Positions 1 to 13,382 are shown, counted from the first letter of the stretch. The stretch: 64,000 bases of DNA from Metaphire vulgaris (GCA_018105865.1 CM030869.1:11895240-11959239); one strand, 5' to 3'. Made by a program: numbers and translations. The notes: generated by a model not told the origin, from the sequence alone.

Positions 1-1
1 C

Positions 2-1174
2 ACACAATTACGGAAAACTGAAGTCCTGGGAGAAATAAATTCTGTTATTGACCAATTGTTGGCTAAGAAATATATACATACGAAACAGCATGCCTACCTG
101 AGCGCTGACATGGACGATAGAAACCGACAATTCTATTTACTACCGAAAGTACACAAACCGAGAGATCGGTGGCCTACCGGTGCAGTACCGGAAGGCAGAC
201 CGATAGTATCCGATTGCGCCACAGAATCGCGACGCGCCAGCGAATATATTGACCATTTCCTAAAACCTCTGGCTTGCAAACATCCTTCTTATCTTAAGGA
301 CACTTATGATTTTCTGGATAAAATTAGAAATCAAATAATCGATAAGAAATTTCTACTGGTCACGGGTGACGTCACGGCTTTATACACCAACATGAACATC
401 GATCGTACTATAGAAGTCGTTGAGGAAACTTTTAAATCGAATCCAGATCCAAAAAGACCGGACTGTGAAATTGTGAAATTACTGAAATTAATAATGAAAA
501 ACAATGATTTTACGTTCAACAATAATGTCTTTCTACAAATTTTTGGCATGGCTATGGGCAGGAGCTTCGCTCCTAATCTGGCCAATCTGTACCTAATAGA
601 ATTCGACGATAAAGCCATGAACGGTTACCCAATAAAACCACTTTTATTCTTTAGATTCCTAGACGACGTCTTTTTCATCTGGCCCGGTAGCGTAGAGGAA
701 TTAAAAGATTTTGAAACATATCTTAACGGACTTATTCCAGACATTAAGATTACGCTAAATCACAGCGAACTCGAAGTGAACTTTCTGGACACGACAATCT
801 TTAAACACACCACGACCGCCAATGATGACATCACCACGACGTTACAAAGTAAGGTATATTTCAAAGAGACAGACACACACGAACTACTACATGCAAAATC
901 CTTTCATCCGCGACACACAATTCCAGGAATCTTAAAGTCACAGATACTGCGCTTCAAACGGTTATCTTCTTTTAAATCGGACTTTGACTCGGCCTGTAAA
1001 ATCTTATTCCACGTATTAAAACAGAGGGGCTACAACAGACGCTTATTACGCAAGATGAAGCACGACATTTGGCATGATTACCCGCAAATCGTAGACAACG
1101 ACACAGGACAACTACAACAACAACGACAACTGCTGCCGATCGTAATCCCTATTCACCTCTATCAACACACCTGA
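2..1174 (+). pseudogene. Penelope-like reverse transcriptase (frameshifted)
   Basis: The translation shows the Penelope RT landmarks in order: the palm entry YLLPKVHKP (about base 140), a GDVTALYTNM block (about 365), the GMAMG..FAPNLANLY block (about 545) and the catalytic RFLDDVFFIW (about 650), which contains the paired aspartates of the polymerase site. Family members make full-length cDNA from RNA templates. The frame runs into a stop at 1174, while the continuation of the protein (LIREWKRAI onwards) is found in another frame from about 1140. I read this as an inactivating indel. The N-terminal part lies outside the window. Confidence 0.88.
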
Positions 1175-1773
1175 TCAGAGAATGGAAACGCGCTATTAGC
1201 ACGCATCCCACTTTCGTTAATTACAGAGTCATAGCCGCATACACCAGACATAAGAACCTAGGCCAATTATTAACTGCCTCTGGAAATAATAGACCCCCTG
1301 AAAATACTAGTACTACTAATACAAACACACTGGGATCCAGAAAATGCCAATCAAAAGATTGTAAAACCTGTCCGTATCTTACACCTTCTACAACATTTGC
1401 CAGCTCATACACGCGCCGTTCGTACAAGATAAACTCTACTCTAGACTGTAAGAGCTCAAATATAATCTACTTAATCACTTGTAAAAAATGTAAATTCCAA
1501 TATGTGGGCGAGACAGCTCTCTCACTCAATACCAGACTGATCAACCACAGGTCCACTATCAGAACAAACAGAGATGCGACTCTCAAACCACTTTACCCAG
1601 AAAGACCATTCTGTCAATGATCTATCCATAATACCCATTGAGCAATTACAAAACGAAAACGATGAACGCAAAAACAAACAGAAACGCCTAACTAGAGAAA
1701 CATACTGGATTAAGGAACTAATGACCTATACACCATACGGAATCAATTCAATTAACGACTACAGACGCCGTTG
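1138..1773 (+). pseudogene. Penelope-like GIY-YIG endonuclease domain (frameshifted)
   Basis: After the RT, a Cys-rich linker (CQSKDCKTCPYL) precedes the endonuclease signature IIYLITCKKC followed by QYVGET, a conserved Arg and NHR, as in the GIY-YIG domains of Penelope elements. A second frame change lies near 1570. The C-terminal tail (SNHFTQKDHSVNDL to YRRR) continues in a different frame and stops at 1771-1773. The domain nicks target DNA during insertion in active relatives. Here it is interrupted and presumably inactive. Confidence 0.85.
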
Positions 1774-1945
1774 AAAAAAGACAAGATGGAAGATTGTGCC
1801 CGTGCACAAGTTCTCAGGACTTTTTCATTCACTCATTATTCATTCGCTCATTCATTCATTACATCCATCCATCTATCAATCAATCCATCTATCTATCTAT
1901 TCTATATATTTTTTATATATTCTAAATATTGGATACTGTAATACA

Positions 1946-2237
1946 TAAGTAAGATACTCATTACTCTCATCAAAACCCATGACCTAACCCTAACCCTAGG
2001 ATACTGGATTGCAAAGCGTAAGTAAGATACTCATTACTCTCGTCAAAACCCATAACCTAACACTAACCCTAGGATACTGTAATGCAAAAGGTAAGTAAGA
2101 TACTCATTACTCTCATCAAAACCCATGACCTAACCCTAACCCTAGGATACTGTAATGCAAAAGGTAAGTAAGATACTCATCACTCTCAGCAAAACCCATA
2201 ACCTAACCCTAACCCTAGGATACTGTCATACAAAACG
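1946..2237. repeat. Four tandem 73-bp units with telomere-like core
   Basis: The phrase TAAGTAAGATACTCA recurs at 1946, 2019, 2092 and 2165, an exact 73-bp period, with a degenerate fifth start near 2238. Each unit contains CCTAACCCTAACCCTAGG (one unit has CCTAACACTAACCC), that is, two CCCTAA telomere-type hexamers. The units differ by only a few substitutions. Confidence 0.9.
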
Positions 2238-2244
2238 TAAGTAT

Positions 2245-2349
2245 GATAATCATCCACTCATCCATCCATCCATTCATCCATTCATTCATCCATCCATCCA
2301 CCCATCCATCCATCCATACATCCATCCATCCATCCATCCATCCATCCAT
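2245..2349. repeat. (CATC)n / (CATT)n simple repeat
   Basis: An imperfect run of CATC and CATT tetramers fills the gap between the 73-bp repeat and the satellite array. A related run of CATT/CATC/CTAT lies at about 1830-1900, just after the retroelement. Confidence 0.85.
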
Positions 2350-2350
2350 A

Positions 2351-5300
2351 TATAAAATGTATAGCCAGCATTATTATATTTTGCAATATAGACACATTAA
2401 AAGGGTGGAAAGTGACGGATTTTTCTAGTCCACTGACATCACTGCAAGGCGTTTGAGGGTTCTAAAGAGAAATTTGGGTGAAATATCGACATGAATTTTT
2501 GGGTCGCCCGAAAATTTTCCATGGACTATATAGTCCATGGTTTTTTTTCGAAATTTGAGCGAAAATTTGTGGTGTCGTAGGGCTTTCATACTTGCACCGA
2601 TTGAAGCCCAGTCGATGCCCACAAAGAATCTGGACCCGCAATTTGGATATCTATCAGATATCTGACTGCTTTAAAGGTTTGAAAATCTATAAAATGTATA
2701 GCCAGCATTATTATATTTTGCAATATAGACACATTAAAAGGGTGGAAAGTGACGGATTTTTCTAGTCCACTGACATCACTGCAAGGCGTTTGAGGGTTCT
2801 AAAGAGAAATTTGGGTGAAATATCGACATGAATTTTTGGGTCGCCCGAAAATTTTCCATGGACTATATATAGTCCATGGTTTTTTTTCGAAATTTGAGCG
2901 AAAATTTGTGGTGTCGTAGGGCTTTCATACTTGCACCGATTGAAGCCCAGTCGATGCCCACAAAGAATCTGGACCCGCAATTTGGATATCTATCAGATAT
3001 CTGACTGCTTTAAAGGTTTGAAAATCTATAAAATGTATAGCCAGCATTATTATATTTTGCAATATAGACACATTAAAAGGGTGGAAAGTGACGGATTTTT
3101 CTAGTCCACTGACATCACTGCAAGGCGTTTGAGGGTTCTAAAGAGAAATTTGGGTGAAATATCGACATGAATTTTTGGGTCGCCTGAAAATTTTCCATGG
3201 ACTATAGTCCATGGTTTTTTCGAAATTTGAGCGAAAATTTGTGGTGTCGTAGGGCTTTCATACTTGCACCGATTGAAGCCCAGTCGATGCCCACAAAGAA
3301 TCTGGACCCGCAATTTGGATATCTATCAGATATCTGACTGCTTTAAAGGTTTGAAAATCTATAAAATGTATAGCCAGCATTATTATATTTTGCAATATAG
3401 ACACATTAAAAGGGTGGAAAGTGACGGATTTTTCTAGTCCACTGACATCACTGCAAGGCGTTTGAGGGTTCTAAAGAGAAATTTGGGTGAAATATCGACA
3501 TGAATTTTTGGGTCGCCTGAAAATTTTCCATGGACTATAGTCCATGGTTTTTTCGAAATTTGAGCGAAAATTTGTGGTGTCGTAGGGCTTTCATACTTGC
3601 ACCGATTGAAGCCCAGTCGATGCCCACAAAGAATCTGGACCCGCAATTTGGATATCTATCAGATATCTGACTGCTTTAAAGGTTTGAAAATCTATAAAAT
3701 GTATAGCCAGCATTATTATATTTTGCAATATAGACACATTAAAAGGGTGGAAAGTGACGGATTTTTCTAGTCCACTGACATCACTGCAAGGCGTTTGAGG
3801 GTTCTAAAGAGAAATTTGGGTGAAATATCGACATGAATTTTTGGGTCGCCCGAAAATTTTCCATGGACTATTATAGTCCATGGTTTTTTCGAAATTTGAG
3901 CGAAAATTTGTGGTGTCGTAGGGCTTTCATACTTGCACCGATTGAAGCCCAGTCGATGCCCACAAAGAATCTGGACCCGCAATTTGGATATCTATCAGAT
4001 ATCTGACTGCTTTAAAGGTTTGAAAATCTATAAAATGTATAGCCAGCATTATTATATTTTGCAATATAGACACATTAAAAGGGTGGAAAGTGACGGATTT
4101 TTCTAGTCCACTGACATCACTGCAAGGCGTTTGAGGGTTCTAAAGAGAAATTTGGGTGAAATATCGACATGAATTTTTGGGTCGCCCGAAAATTTTCCAT
4201 GGACTATAGTCCATGGTTTTTTCGAAATTTGAGCGAAAATTTGTGGTGTCGTAGGGCTTTCATACTTGCACCGATTGAAGCCCAGTCGATGCCCACAAAG
4301 AATCTGGACCCGCAATTTGGATATCTATCAGATATCTGACTGCTTTAAAGGTTTGAAAATCTATAAAATGTATAGCCAGCATTATTATATTTTGCAATAT
4401 AGACACATTAAAAAGGGTGGAAAGTGACGGATTTTTTTCTAGTCCACTGACATCACTGCAAGGCGTTTGAGGGTTCTAAAGAGAAATTTGGGTGAAATAT
4501 CGACATGAATTTTTGGGTCGCCCGAAAATTTTCCATGGACTATATATAGTCCATGGTTTTTTTTCGAAATTTGAGCGAAAATTTGTGGTGTCGTAGGGCT
4601 TTCATACTTGCACCGATTGAAGCCCAGTCGATGCCCACAAAGAATCTGGACCCGCAATTTGGATATCTATCAGATATCTGACTGCTTTAAAGGTTTGAAA
4701 ATCTATAAAATGTATAGCCAGCATTATTATATTTTGCAATATAGACACATTAAAAGGGTGGAAAGTGACGGATTTTTCTAGTCCACTGACATCACTGCAA
4801 GGCGTTTGAGGGTTCTAAAGAGAAATTTGGGTGAAATATCGACATGAATTTTTGGGTCGCCCGAAAATTTTCCATGGACTATAGTCCATGGTTTTTTTTC
4901 GAAATTTGAGCGAAAATTTGTGGTGTCGTAGGGCTTTCATACTTGCACCGATTGAAGCCCAGTCGATGCCCACAAAGAATCTGGACCCGCAATTTGGATA
5001 TCTATCAGATATCTGACTGCTTTAAAGGTTTGAAAATCTATAAAATGTATAGCCAGCATTATTATATTTTGCAATATAGACACATTAAAAGGGTGGAAAG
5101 TGACGGATTTTTCTAGTCCACTGACATCACTGCAAGGCGTTTGAGGGTTCTAAAGAGAAATTTGGGTGAAATATCGACATGAATTTTTGGGTCGCCCGAA
5201 AATTTTCCATGGACTATAGTCCATGGTTTTTTCGAAATTTGAGCGAAAATTTGTGGTGTCGTAGGGCTTTCATACTTGCACCGATTGAAGCCCAGTCGAT

Positions 5301-8300
5301 GCCCACAAAGAATCTGGACCCGCAATTTGGATATCTATCAGATATCTGACTGCTTTAAAGGTTTGAAAATCTATAAAATGTATAGCCAGCATTATTATAT
5401 TTTGCAATATAGACACATTAAAAGGGTGGAAAGTGACGGATTTTTCTAGTCCACTGACATCACTGCAAGGCGTTTGAGGGTTCTAAAGAGAAATTTGGGT
5501 GAAATATCGACATGAATTTTTGGGTCGCCCGAAAATTTTCCATGGACTATTATAGTCCATGGTTTTTTTTCGAAATTTGAGCGAAAATTTGTGGTGTCGT
5601 AGGGCTTTCATACTTGCACCGATTGAAGCCCAGTCGATGCCCACAAAGAATCTGGACCCGCAATTTGGATATCTATCAGATATCTGACTGCTTTAAAGGT
5701 TTGAAAATCTATAAAATGTATAGCCAGCATTATTATATTTTGCAATATAGACACATTAAAAGGGTGGAAAGTGACGGATTTTTCTAGTCCACTGACATCA
5801 CTGCAAGGCGTTTGAGGGTTCTAAAGAGAAATTTGGGTGAAATATCGACATGAATTTTTGGGTCGCCGAAAATTTTCCATGGACTATAGTCCATGGTTTT
5901 TTCGAAATTTGAGCGAAAATTTGTGGTGTCGTAGGGCTTTCATACTTGCACCGATTGAAGCCCAGTCGATGCCCACAAAGAATCTGGACCCGCAATTTGG
6001 ATATCTATCAGATATCTGACTGCTTTAAAGGTTTGAAAATCTATAAAATGTATAGCCAGCATTATTATATTTTGCAATATAGACACATTAAAAGGGTGGA
6101 AAGTGACGGATTTTTCTAGTCCACTGACATCACTGCAAGGCGTTTGAGGGTTCTAAAGAGAAATTTGGGTGAAATATCGACATGAATTTTTGGGTCGCCC
6201 GAAAATTTTCCATGGACTATAGTCCATGGTTTTTTCGAAATTTGAGCGAAAATTTGTGGTGTCGTAGGGCTTTCATACTTGCACCGATTGAAGCCCAGTC
6301 GATGCCCACAAAGAATCTGGACCCGCAATTTGGATATCTATCAGATATCTGACTGCTTTAAAGGTTTGAAAATCTATAAAATGTATAGCCAGCATTATTA
6401 TATTTTGCAATATAGACACATTAAAAGGGTGGAAAGTGACGGATTTTTCTAGTCCACTGACATCACTGCAAGGCGTTTGAGGGTTCTAAAGAGAAATTTG
6501 GGTGAAATATCGACATGAATTTTTGGGTCGCCCGAAAATTTTCCATGGACTATAGTCCATGGTTTTTTTTCGAAATTTGAGCGAAAATTTGTGGTGTCGT
6601 AGGGCTTTCATACTTGCACCGATTGAAGCCCAGTCGATGCCCACAAAGAATCTGGACCCGCAATTTGGATATCTATCAGATATCTGACTGCTTTAAAGGT
6701 TTGAAAATCTATAAAATGTATAGCCAGCATTATTATATTTTGCAATATAGACACATTAAAAGGGTGGAAAGTGACGGATTTTTCTAGTCCACTGACATCA
6801 CTGCAAGGCGTTTGAGGGTTCTAAAGAGAAATTTGGGTGAAATATCGACATGAATTTTGGGTCGCCCGAAAATTTTCCATGGACTATATAGTCCATGGTT
6901 TTTTCGAAATTTGAGCGAAAATTTGTGGTGTCGTAGGGCTTTCATACTTGCACCGATTGAAGCCCAGTCGATGCCCACAAAGAATCTGGACCCGCAATTT
7001 GGATATCTATCAGATATCTGACTGCTTTAAAGGTTTGAAAATCTATAAAATGTATAGCCAGCATTATTATATTTTGCAATATAGACACATTAAAAGGGTG
7101 GAAAGTGACGGATTTTTCTAGTCCACTGACATCACTGCAAGGCGTTTGAGGGTTCTAAAGAGAAATTTGGGTGAAATATCGACATGAATTTTTGGTCGCC
7201 TGAAAATTTTCCATGGTTTTTTTCGAAATTTGAGCGAAAATTTGTGGTGTCGTAGGGCTTTCATACTTGCACCGATTGAAGCCCAGTCGATGCCCACAAA
7301 GAATCTGGACCCGCAATTTGGATATCTATCAGATATCTGACTGCTTTAAAGGTTTGAAAATCTATAAAATGTATAGCCAGCATTATTATATTTTGCAATA
7401 TAGACACATTAAAAGGGTGGAAAGTGACGGATTTTTCTAGTCCACTGACATCACTGCAAGGCGTTTGAGGGTTCTAAAGAGAAATTTGGGTGAAATATCG
7501 ACATGAATTTTTGGGTCGCCTGAAAATTTTCCATGGTTTTTTTTCGAAATTTGAGCGAAAATTTGTGGTGTCGTAGGGCTTTCATACTTGCACCGATTGA
7601 AGCCCAGTCGATGCCCACAAAGAATCTGGACCCGCAATTTGGATATCTATCAGATATCTGACTGCTTTAAAGGTTTGAAAATCTATAAAATGTATAGCCA
7701 GCATTATTATATTTTGCAATATAGACACATTAAAAGGGTGGAAAGTGACGGATTTTTCTAGTCCACTGACATCACTGCAAGGCGTTTGAGGGTTCTAAAG
7801 AGAAATTTGGGTGAAATATCGACATGAATTTTTGGGTCGCCGAAAATTTTCCATGGACTATATATAGTCCATGGTTTTTTCGAAATTTGAGCGAAAATTT
7901 GTGGTGTCGTAGGGCTTTCATACTTGCACCGATTGAAGCCCAGTCGATGCCCACAAAGAATCTGGACCCGCAATTTGGATATCTATCAGATATCTGACTG
8001 CTTTAAAGGTTTGAAAATCTATAAAATGTATAGCCAGCATTATTATATTTTGCAATATAGACACATTAAAAGGGTGGAAAGTGACGGATTTTTCTAGTCC
8101 ACTGACATCACTGCAAGGCGTTTGAGGGTTCTAAAGAGAAATTTGGGTGAAATATCGACATGAATTTTTGGGTCGCCCGAAAATTTTCCATGGACTTTTC
8201 CATGGTTTCCATGGTTTTTTCCATGGTTTTTTTTCGAAATTTGAGCGAAAATTTGTGGTGTCGTAGGGCTTTCATACTTGCACCGATTGAAGCCCAGTCG

Positions 8301-10924
8301 ATGCCCACAAAGAATCTGGACCCGCAATTTGGATATCTATCAGATATCTGACTGCTTTAAAGGTTTGAAAATCTATAAAATGTATAGCCAGCATTATTAT
8401 ATTTTGCAATATAGACACATTAAAAGGGTGGAAAGTGACGGATTTTTCTAGTCCACTGACATCACTGCAAGGCGTTTGAGGGTTCTAAAGAGAAATTTGG
8501 GTGAAATATCGACATGAATTTTTGGGTCGCCCGAAAATTTTCCATGGACTATAGTCCATGGTTTTTTCCGAAATTTGAGCGAAAATTTGTGGTGTCGTAG
8601 GGCCTTCATACTTGCACCGATTGAAGCCCAGTCGATGCCCACAAAGAATCTGGACCCGCAATTTGGATATCTATCAGATATCTGACTGCTTTAAAGGTTT
8701 GAAAATCTATAAAATGTATAGCCAGCATTATTATATTTTGCAATATAGACACATTAAAAGGGTGGAAAGTGACGGATTTTTCTAGTCCACTGACATCACT
8801 GCAAGGCGTTTGAGGGTTCTAAAGAGAAATTTGGGTGAAATATCGACATGAATTTTTGGGTCGCCCGAAAATTTTCCATGGACTATATAGTCCATGGTTT
8901 TTTTTCGAAATTTGAGCGAAAATTTGTGGTGTCGTAGGGCTTTCATACTTGCACCGATTGAAGCCCAGTCGATGCCCACAAAGAATCTGGACCCGCAATT
9001 TGGATATCTATCAGATATCTGACTGCTTTAAAGGTTTGAAAATCTATAAAATGTATAGCCAGCATTATTATATTTTGCAATATAGACACATTAAAAGGGT
9101 GGAAAGTGACGGATTTTTCTAGTCCACTGACATCACTGCAAGGCGTTTGAGGGTTCTAAAGAGAAATTTGGGTGAAATATCGACATGAATTTTTGGGTCG
9201 CCCGAAAATTTTCCATGGTTTTTTCGAAATTTGAGCGAAAATTTGTGGTGTCGTAGGGCTTTCATACTTGCACCGATTGAAGCCCAGTCGATGCCCACAA
9301 AGAATCTGGACCCGCAATTTGGATATCTATCAGATATCTGACTGCTTTAAAGGTTTGAAAATCTATAAAATGTATAGCCAGCATTATTATATTTTGCAAT
9401 ATAGACACATTAAAAGGGTGGAAAGTGACGGATTTTTCTAGTCCACTGACATCACTGCAAGGCGTTTGAGGGTTCTAAAGAGAAATTTGGGTGAAATATC
9501 GACATGAATTTTTGGGTCGCCCGAAAATTTTCCATGGTTTTTTTCGAAATTTGAGCGAAAATTTGTGGTGTCGCAGGTCTTTCATACTTGCACCGATTGA
9601 AGCCCAGTCGATGCCCACAAAGAATCTGGACCCGCAATTTGGATATCTATCAGATATCTGACTGCTTTAAAGGTTTGAAAATCTATAAAATGTATAGCCA
9701 GCATTATTATATTTTGCAATATAGACACATTAAAAGGGTGGAAAGTGACGGATTTTTCTAGTCCACTGACATCACTGCAAGGCGTTTGAGGGTTCTAAAG
9801 AGAAATTTGGGTGAAATATCGACATGAATTTTTGGGTCGCCTGAAAATTTTCCATGGACTATAGTCCATGGTTTTTTCGAAATTTGAGCGAAAATTTGTG
9901 GTGTCGTAGGGCTTTCATACTTGCACCGATTGAAGCCCAGTCGATGCCCACAAAGAATCTGGACCCGCAATTTGGATATCTATCAGATATCTGACTGCTT
10001 TAAAGGTTTGAAAATCTATAAAATGTATAGCCAGCATTATTATATTTTGCAATATAGACACATTAAAAGGGTGGAAAGTGACGGATTTTTCTAGTCCACT
10101 GACATCACTGCAAGGCGTTTGAGGGTTCTAAAGAGAAATTTGGGTGAAATATCGACATGAATTTTTGGGTCGCCCGAAAATTTTCCATGGACTATATATA
10201 GTCCATGGTTTTTTTTCGAAATTTGAGCGAAAATTTGTGGTGTCGTAGGGCTTTCATACTTGCACCGATTGAAGCCCAGTCGATGCCCACAAAGAATCTG
10301 GACCCGCAATTTGGATATCTATCAGATATCTGACTGCTTTAAAGGTTTGAAAATCTATAAAATGTATAGCCAGCATTATTATATTTTGCAATATAGACAC
10401 ATTAAAAGGGTGGAAAGTGACGGATTTTTCTAGTCCACTGACATCACTGCAAGGCGTTTGAGGGTTCTAAAGAGAAATTTGGGTGAAATATCGACATGAA
10501 TTTTTGGGTCGCCCGAAAATTTTCCATGGACTTTTCCATGGTTTCCATGGTTTTTTCCATGGTTTTTTTTCGAAATTTGAGCGAAAATTTGTGGTGTCGT
10601 AGGGCTTTCATACTTGCACCGATTGAAGCCCAGTCGATGCCCACAAAGAATCTGGACCCGCAATTTGGATATCTATCAGATATCTGACTGCTTTAAAGGT
10701 TTGAAAATCTATAAAATGTATAGCCAGCATTATTATATTTTGCAATATAGACACATTAAAAGGGTGGAAAGTGACGGATTTTTCTAGTCCACTGACATCA
10801 CTGCAATGCGTTTGAGGGTTCTAAAGAGAAATTTGGGTGAAATATCGACATGAATTTTTGGGTCGCCCGAAAATTTTCCATGGACTATATATAGTCCATG
10901 GTTTTTTTTCGAAATTTGAGCGAG
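2351..10924. repeat. Satellite array, ~26 monomers of ~335 bp
   Basis: The same monomer (for example starting TATAAAATGTATAGCCAGC) recurs head to tail about 26 times with near identity. Most of the length variation comes from a central palindrome CCATGG-ACTAT(AT)nAGT-CCATGG and the T6-T8 run after it. By my reading there are about twelve units with ACTATAGT, three with ACTATATAGT, five with ACTATATATAGT, two with ACTATTATAGT, four lacking the inner palindrome, and two with a triplicated CCATGG form. A second small palindrome, GATATC-tatca-GATATC, lies in every unit. The array stops abruptly inside a monomer at about 10924. Small ORFs of about 70 codons on the minus strand are by-products of homogenisation. 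Confidence 0.95.
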
Positions 10925-11918
10925 CACAGCAGCACCCCGGCGCAGCTACTTTCTTCTTAGCGCAGCAGATAAAAAGAGTACCTGGCAACTAACTGATCAG
11001 CCTGAGGCATAATGCAGTTGGATAGTCTAAGGCATAAATTCTCATAATCCGTGAAAGTTAAAACTTCAGTGATTCGTCATCAAAAATGGAACTTAAATAG
11101 AGATGTTTCATTGCCATTATCGCTTCTCGAAGGTCGAGAGAGGTTAAGATCAAAGTTTATAATCTGTTTCGAATCAGACTTTATTTCCGGATCTAATTTA
11201 GTACAATTTCTATAGTATTTATATAGTATACTGTGAATTGTAGCATAAGTCTTCAGTGGCGGTTCCAAGAATCTTGGGTGGAGGATGCAAATAATCTATA
11301 ATTCACTGACTGAGAGTAGCCTGAGAGAAGCCTATTGAAGGTCTATTGAATAGAAGGTATATAGGCCCTAAATATGTAAAAAGGTAATCGATTTGAAAAA
11401 TTCTCCGACAAAATCCGCATTTTCCTCTTGCTCCATCTTCATTGCTTTAACCTCTGCAAGAATAATCAATAATATCTTTCTCAATTTCGATCTACAGGGT
11501 TCGCAATAGAGCACGTCCAGCCATTTCATACAGCACACTAACGCCAGTGACTGCACGAGAACGAGGGACATCAACTAAATAAAAGTCCTGCCGAATATCT
11601 AGTAGGGTGATCGAGGGAAGAGCCATGTATTAAGATATCTGGTTCATTGTAGGCCTACAACAGGTTTTATAAACATCAAAAACAAGTTTTATAATTAAGA
11701 AGTTGATGGGGGGATGCAATGAAATTATAGGAAGTTGGTGGGAGGGAGGGGGAGGAAATGAAATCCCGAGAAAGATTGACAAGCATAAAAGGTAAGAACT
11801 TTCACGGTGCTACTGTGCTAGCATCTACTATTAAAGCTTTTAAGAGTATATTTCTGATTCAATCGTCATATTAAATTTTTACTGATACCGATAATAAGAA
11901 TATTTGAATCAATCGATG

Positions 11919-11983
<65 letters not shown>

Positions 11984-12241
11984 CTATGCTAAATTTCTTC
12001 GAATTTCTACGCTTCATAAAAATTTCTTGTAAAAATATTGCACAACGCACAATGACCCTTGCACAAGGGTCGCTAGCGCAGCGTGCATTGCTACGTCTCG
12101 CTTAGAGGGAACGTTGGTAGTCACGCACGGGTCAAAGGTCAACCAGGAATGGTCAACAGGAGACAATAGAGACAGTTGACAATATAAAATATCTGTCAAA
12201 AAGAATTACTCGATAGAAATTGCTGCAAAGATGGCTGCGGC
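10925..12241. other. Gene-free spacer between satellite and SAND gene
   Basis: I see no gene. The stretch includes a CAGTGGCGGTTCC motif at about 11256 that resembles one end of the hAT-type elements found elsewhere in the window, and a G-rich patch at 11700-11760. An (AT)n run lies at about 11924-11981. Confidence 0.6.
11924..11981. repeat. (AT)n microsatellite
   Basis: Uninterrupted AT dinucleotides, roughly 28 copies, in the spacer downstream of the SAND gene. Confidence 0.95.
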
Positions 12242-12247
12242 TTTATT
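12242..12247 (-). terminator. Probable poly(A) signal of SAND gene
   Basis: AATAAA on the minus strand lies about 15 bases after the TGA stop at 12262-12264 of the SAND-domain gene. The 3' UTR would be very short. No transcript evidence is available. Confidence 0.55.
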
Positions 12248-12261
12248 TATCAGATTCCAAA

Positions 12262-13382
12262 TCACTTCTTGGAAAGATCAAGCACTGCTTCATAGTCGCC
12301 GGAATATTTTCCAGTTCGGGAAATTCCATCAGCCTCTTCCATCTTATCCCCAGGACACAGCCGCCGCGTGAAATCCACCGCCATGGAAGACTCGTTCCTG
12401 CTTCCACCAGCGCCGGCCACTGACGTCACTTCCGCTTGTCTTTGCGCATGCGCAAACGGCCTGTGCGGGATCGTCGTCGCTTCGACGTATTCTCGCGAGG
12501 TGGCGCTCTGGGACGTCACGACCGGGCGCCATATTGGATGCAGATCTGTGCTTCCGGAATGAGATTTACTGGTGGCGACCAGTGGACTTCCTGTCATCCA
12601 CGCATGCGCAGAGAAGTCGGTCGCCAGGCGGCGCCACAGATGAAGGTCTGAGGGACAGTAGGAGGAGGAGGAGGAAGAGGAGGAGAGGGCGGTCCTCCGA
12701 AGGCCGGAATCAGTCCCTGGAGAGGAAGAGGAGGACATAAGAGGAAAGGACTTGGAGTCCTTTAACGACGCTTGGCTCTTGTGGCACGGCTGAGTCCGGC
12801 GTTTCCGGTGCTGCGGCGCCGAACCGGAAATCGCCGACGAAAAAGGCGCAACTGGAACCGGAAGTGAAGGAGTTTCAGAACCGGAAGAAGGAACGCCGGA
12901 AGGAAGCGACGGCGGCGGCGGAGGCAACAGTGGTTGAAGCGGGAAGCCCATGAAGAGGTAAGGCGGGAAAAACGGAAAAGGCAGCTGCGTCGGCGGAAGC
13001 GGAAATGACGTCATCGGCGATGCATTCAGTCCGTACATGCTGGCCAACTGCGAGATATTCATGGTAGAATTGGACGTCATATCTGACGTCATCCCTCCTG
13101 ACGTCATCCAGAACCTTCGACCGACCTCTGACCCCGACCCGTCGTCCTTTCTCCACCCTGGGTGGTCGGTGAGGGGGGCCGCAGTCGTCTTCCATTTTCC
13201 TTCGCTCGATTCTTTGGCGATCCTCCGAACACCCGCCTTCGACTCGGCCGCGGGGTTCTGGGCGGGGTTTCCGGTACGAGTGGGGCTAAGGCAGATGGGT
13301 TTCACATCGGACGAAACGGAGGCCTCGAAGGCAGGACAAAGGCCAGACGACGATGCTGAGGCCAAAGGACCACGAATGGCCT
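12262..13382 (-). CDS. SAND gene exon 4: Pro-rich C-terminus ending LDLSKK
   Basis: 372 codons in one open frame to TGA at 12264-12262. The central part is Pro/Phe/Leu-rich (for example PFPFFPPYLF). A Ser-rich region and a conserved-looking, Trp-containing stretch (DLHLWRRLATDF) follow. The last residues, AVLDLSKK, resemble the CtBP recruitment motif PxDLSxK. The acceptor at 13383 has a poor pyrimidine tract, so translation could instead begin at one of the Met codons just upstream (13419). The long opposite-strand ORFs here are shadows. Confidence 0.65.

Larger units (their letters stand above)
1..1773 (+). mobile_element. Penelope-like retroelement, 5'-truncated by window edge
   Basis: The stretch encodes the two hallmark parts of Penelope-like elements in order: a reverse transcriptase of the telomerase-related class, then a GIY-YIG endonuclease. 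The reading frame is already open at base 2, so the element begins before the window. Two frame changes, near 1140 and near 1570, break the single ORF expected of this family, so this copy is dead. It ends with a stop at 1771-1773, followed by CATT/ATCC-type simple repeats. No terminal repeat can be judged because the 5' end is missing. Confidence 0.9.

Noticed and set aside
2425..10663. Recurrent minus-strand ORFs of about 60-77 codons (MRVQILCGHRLG...) in every satellite monomer
   Set aside because: They repeat with the monomer, change frame with each palindrome variant and have no upstream gene signals. Homogenised satellite DNA explains them.
2351..10924. CRISPR-like array of repeats
   Set aside because: There is no repeat/spacer alternation. 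The whole 335-bp unit repeats, and the context is eukaryotic.
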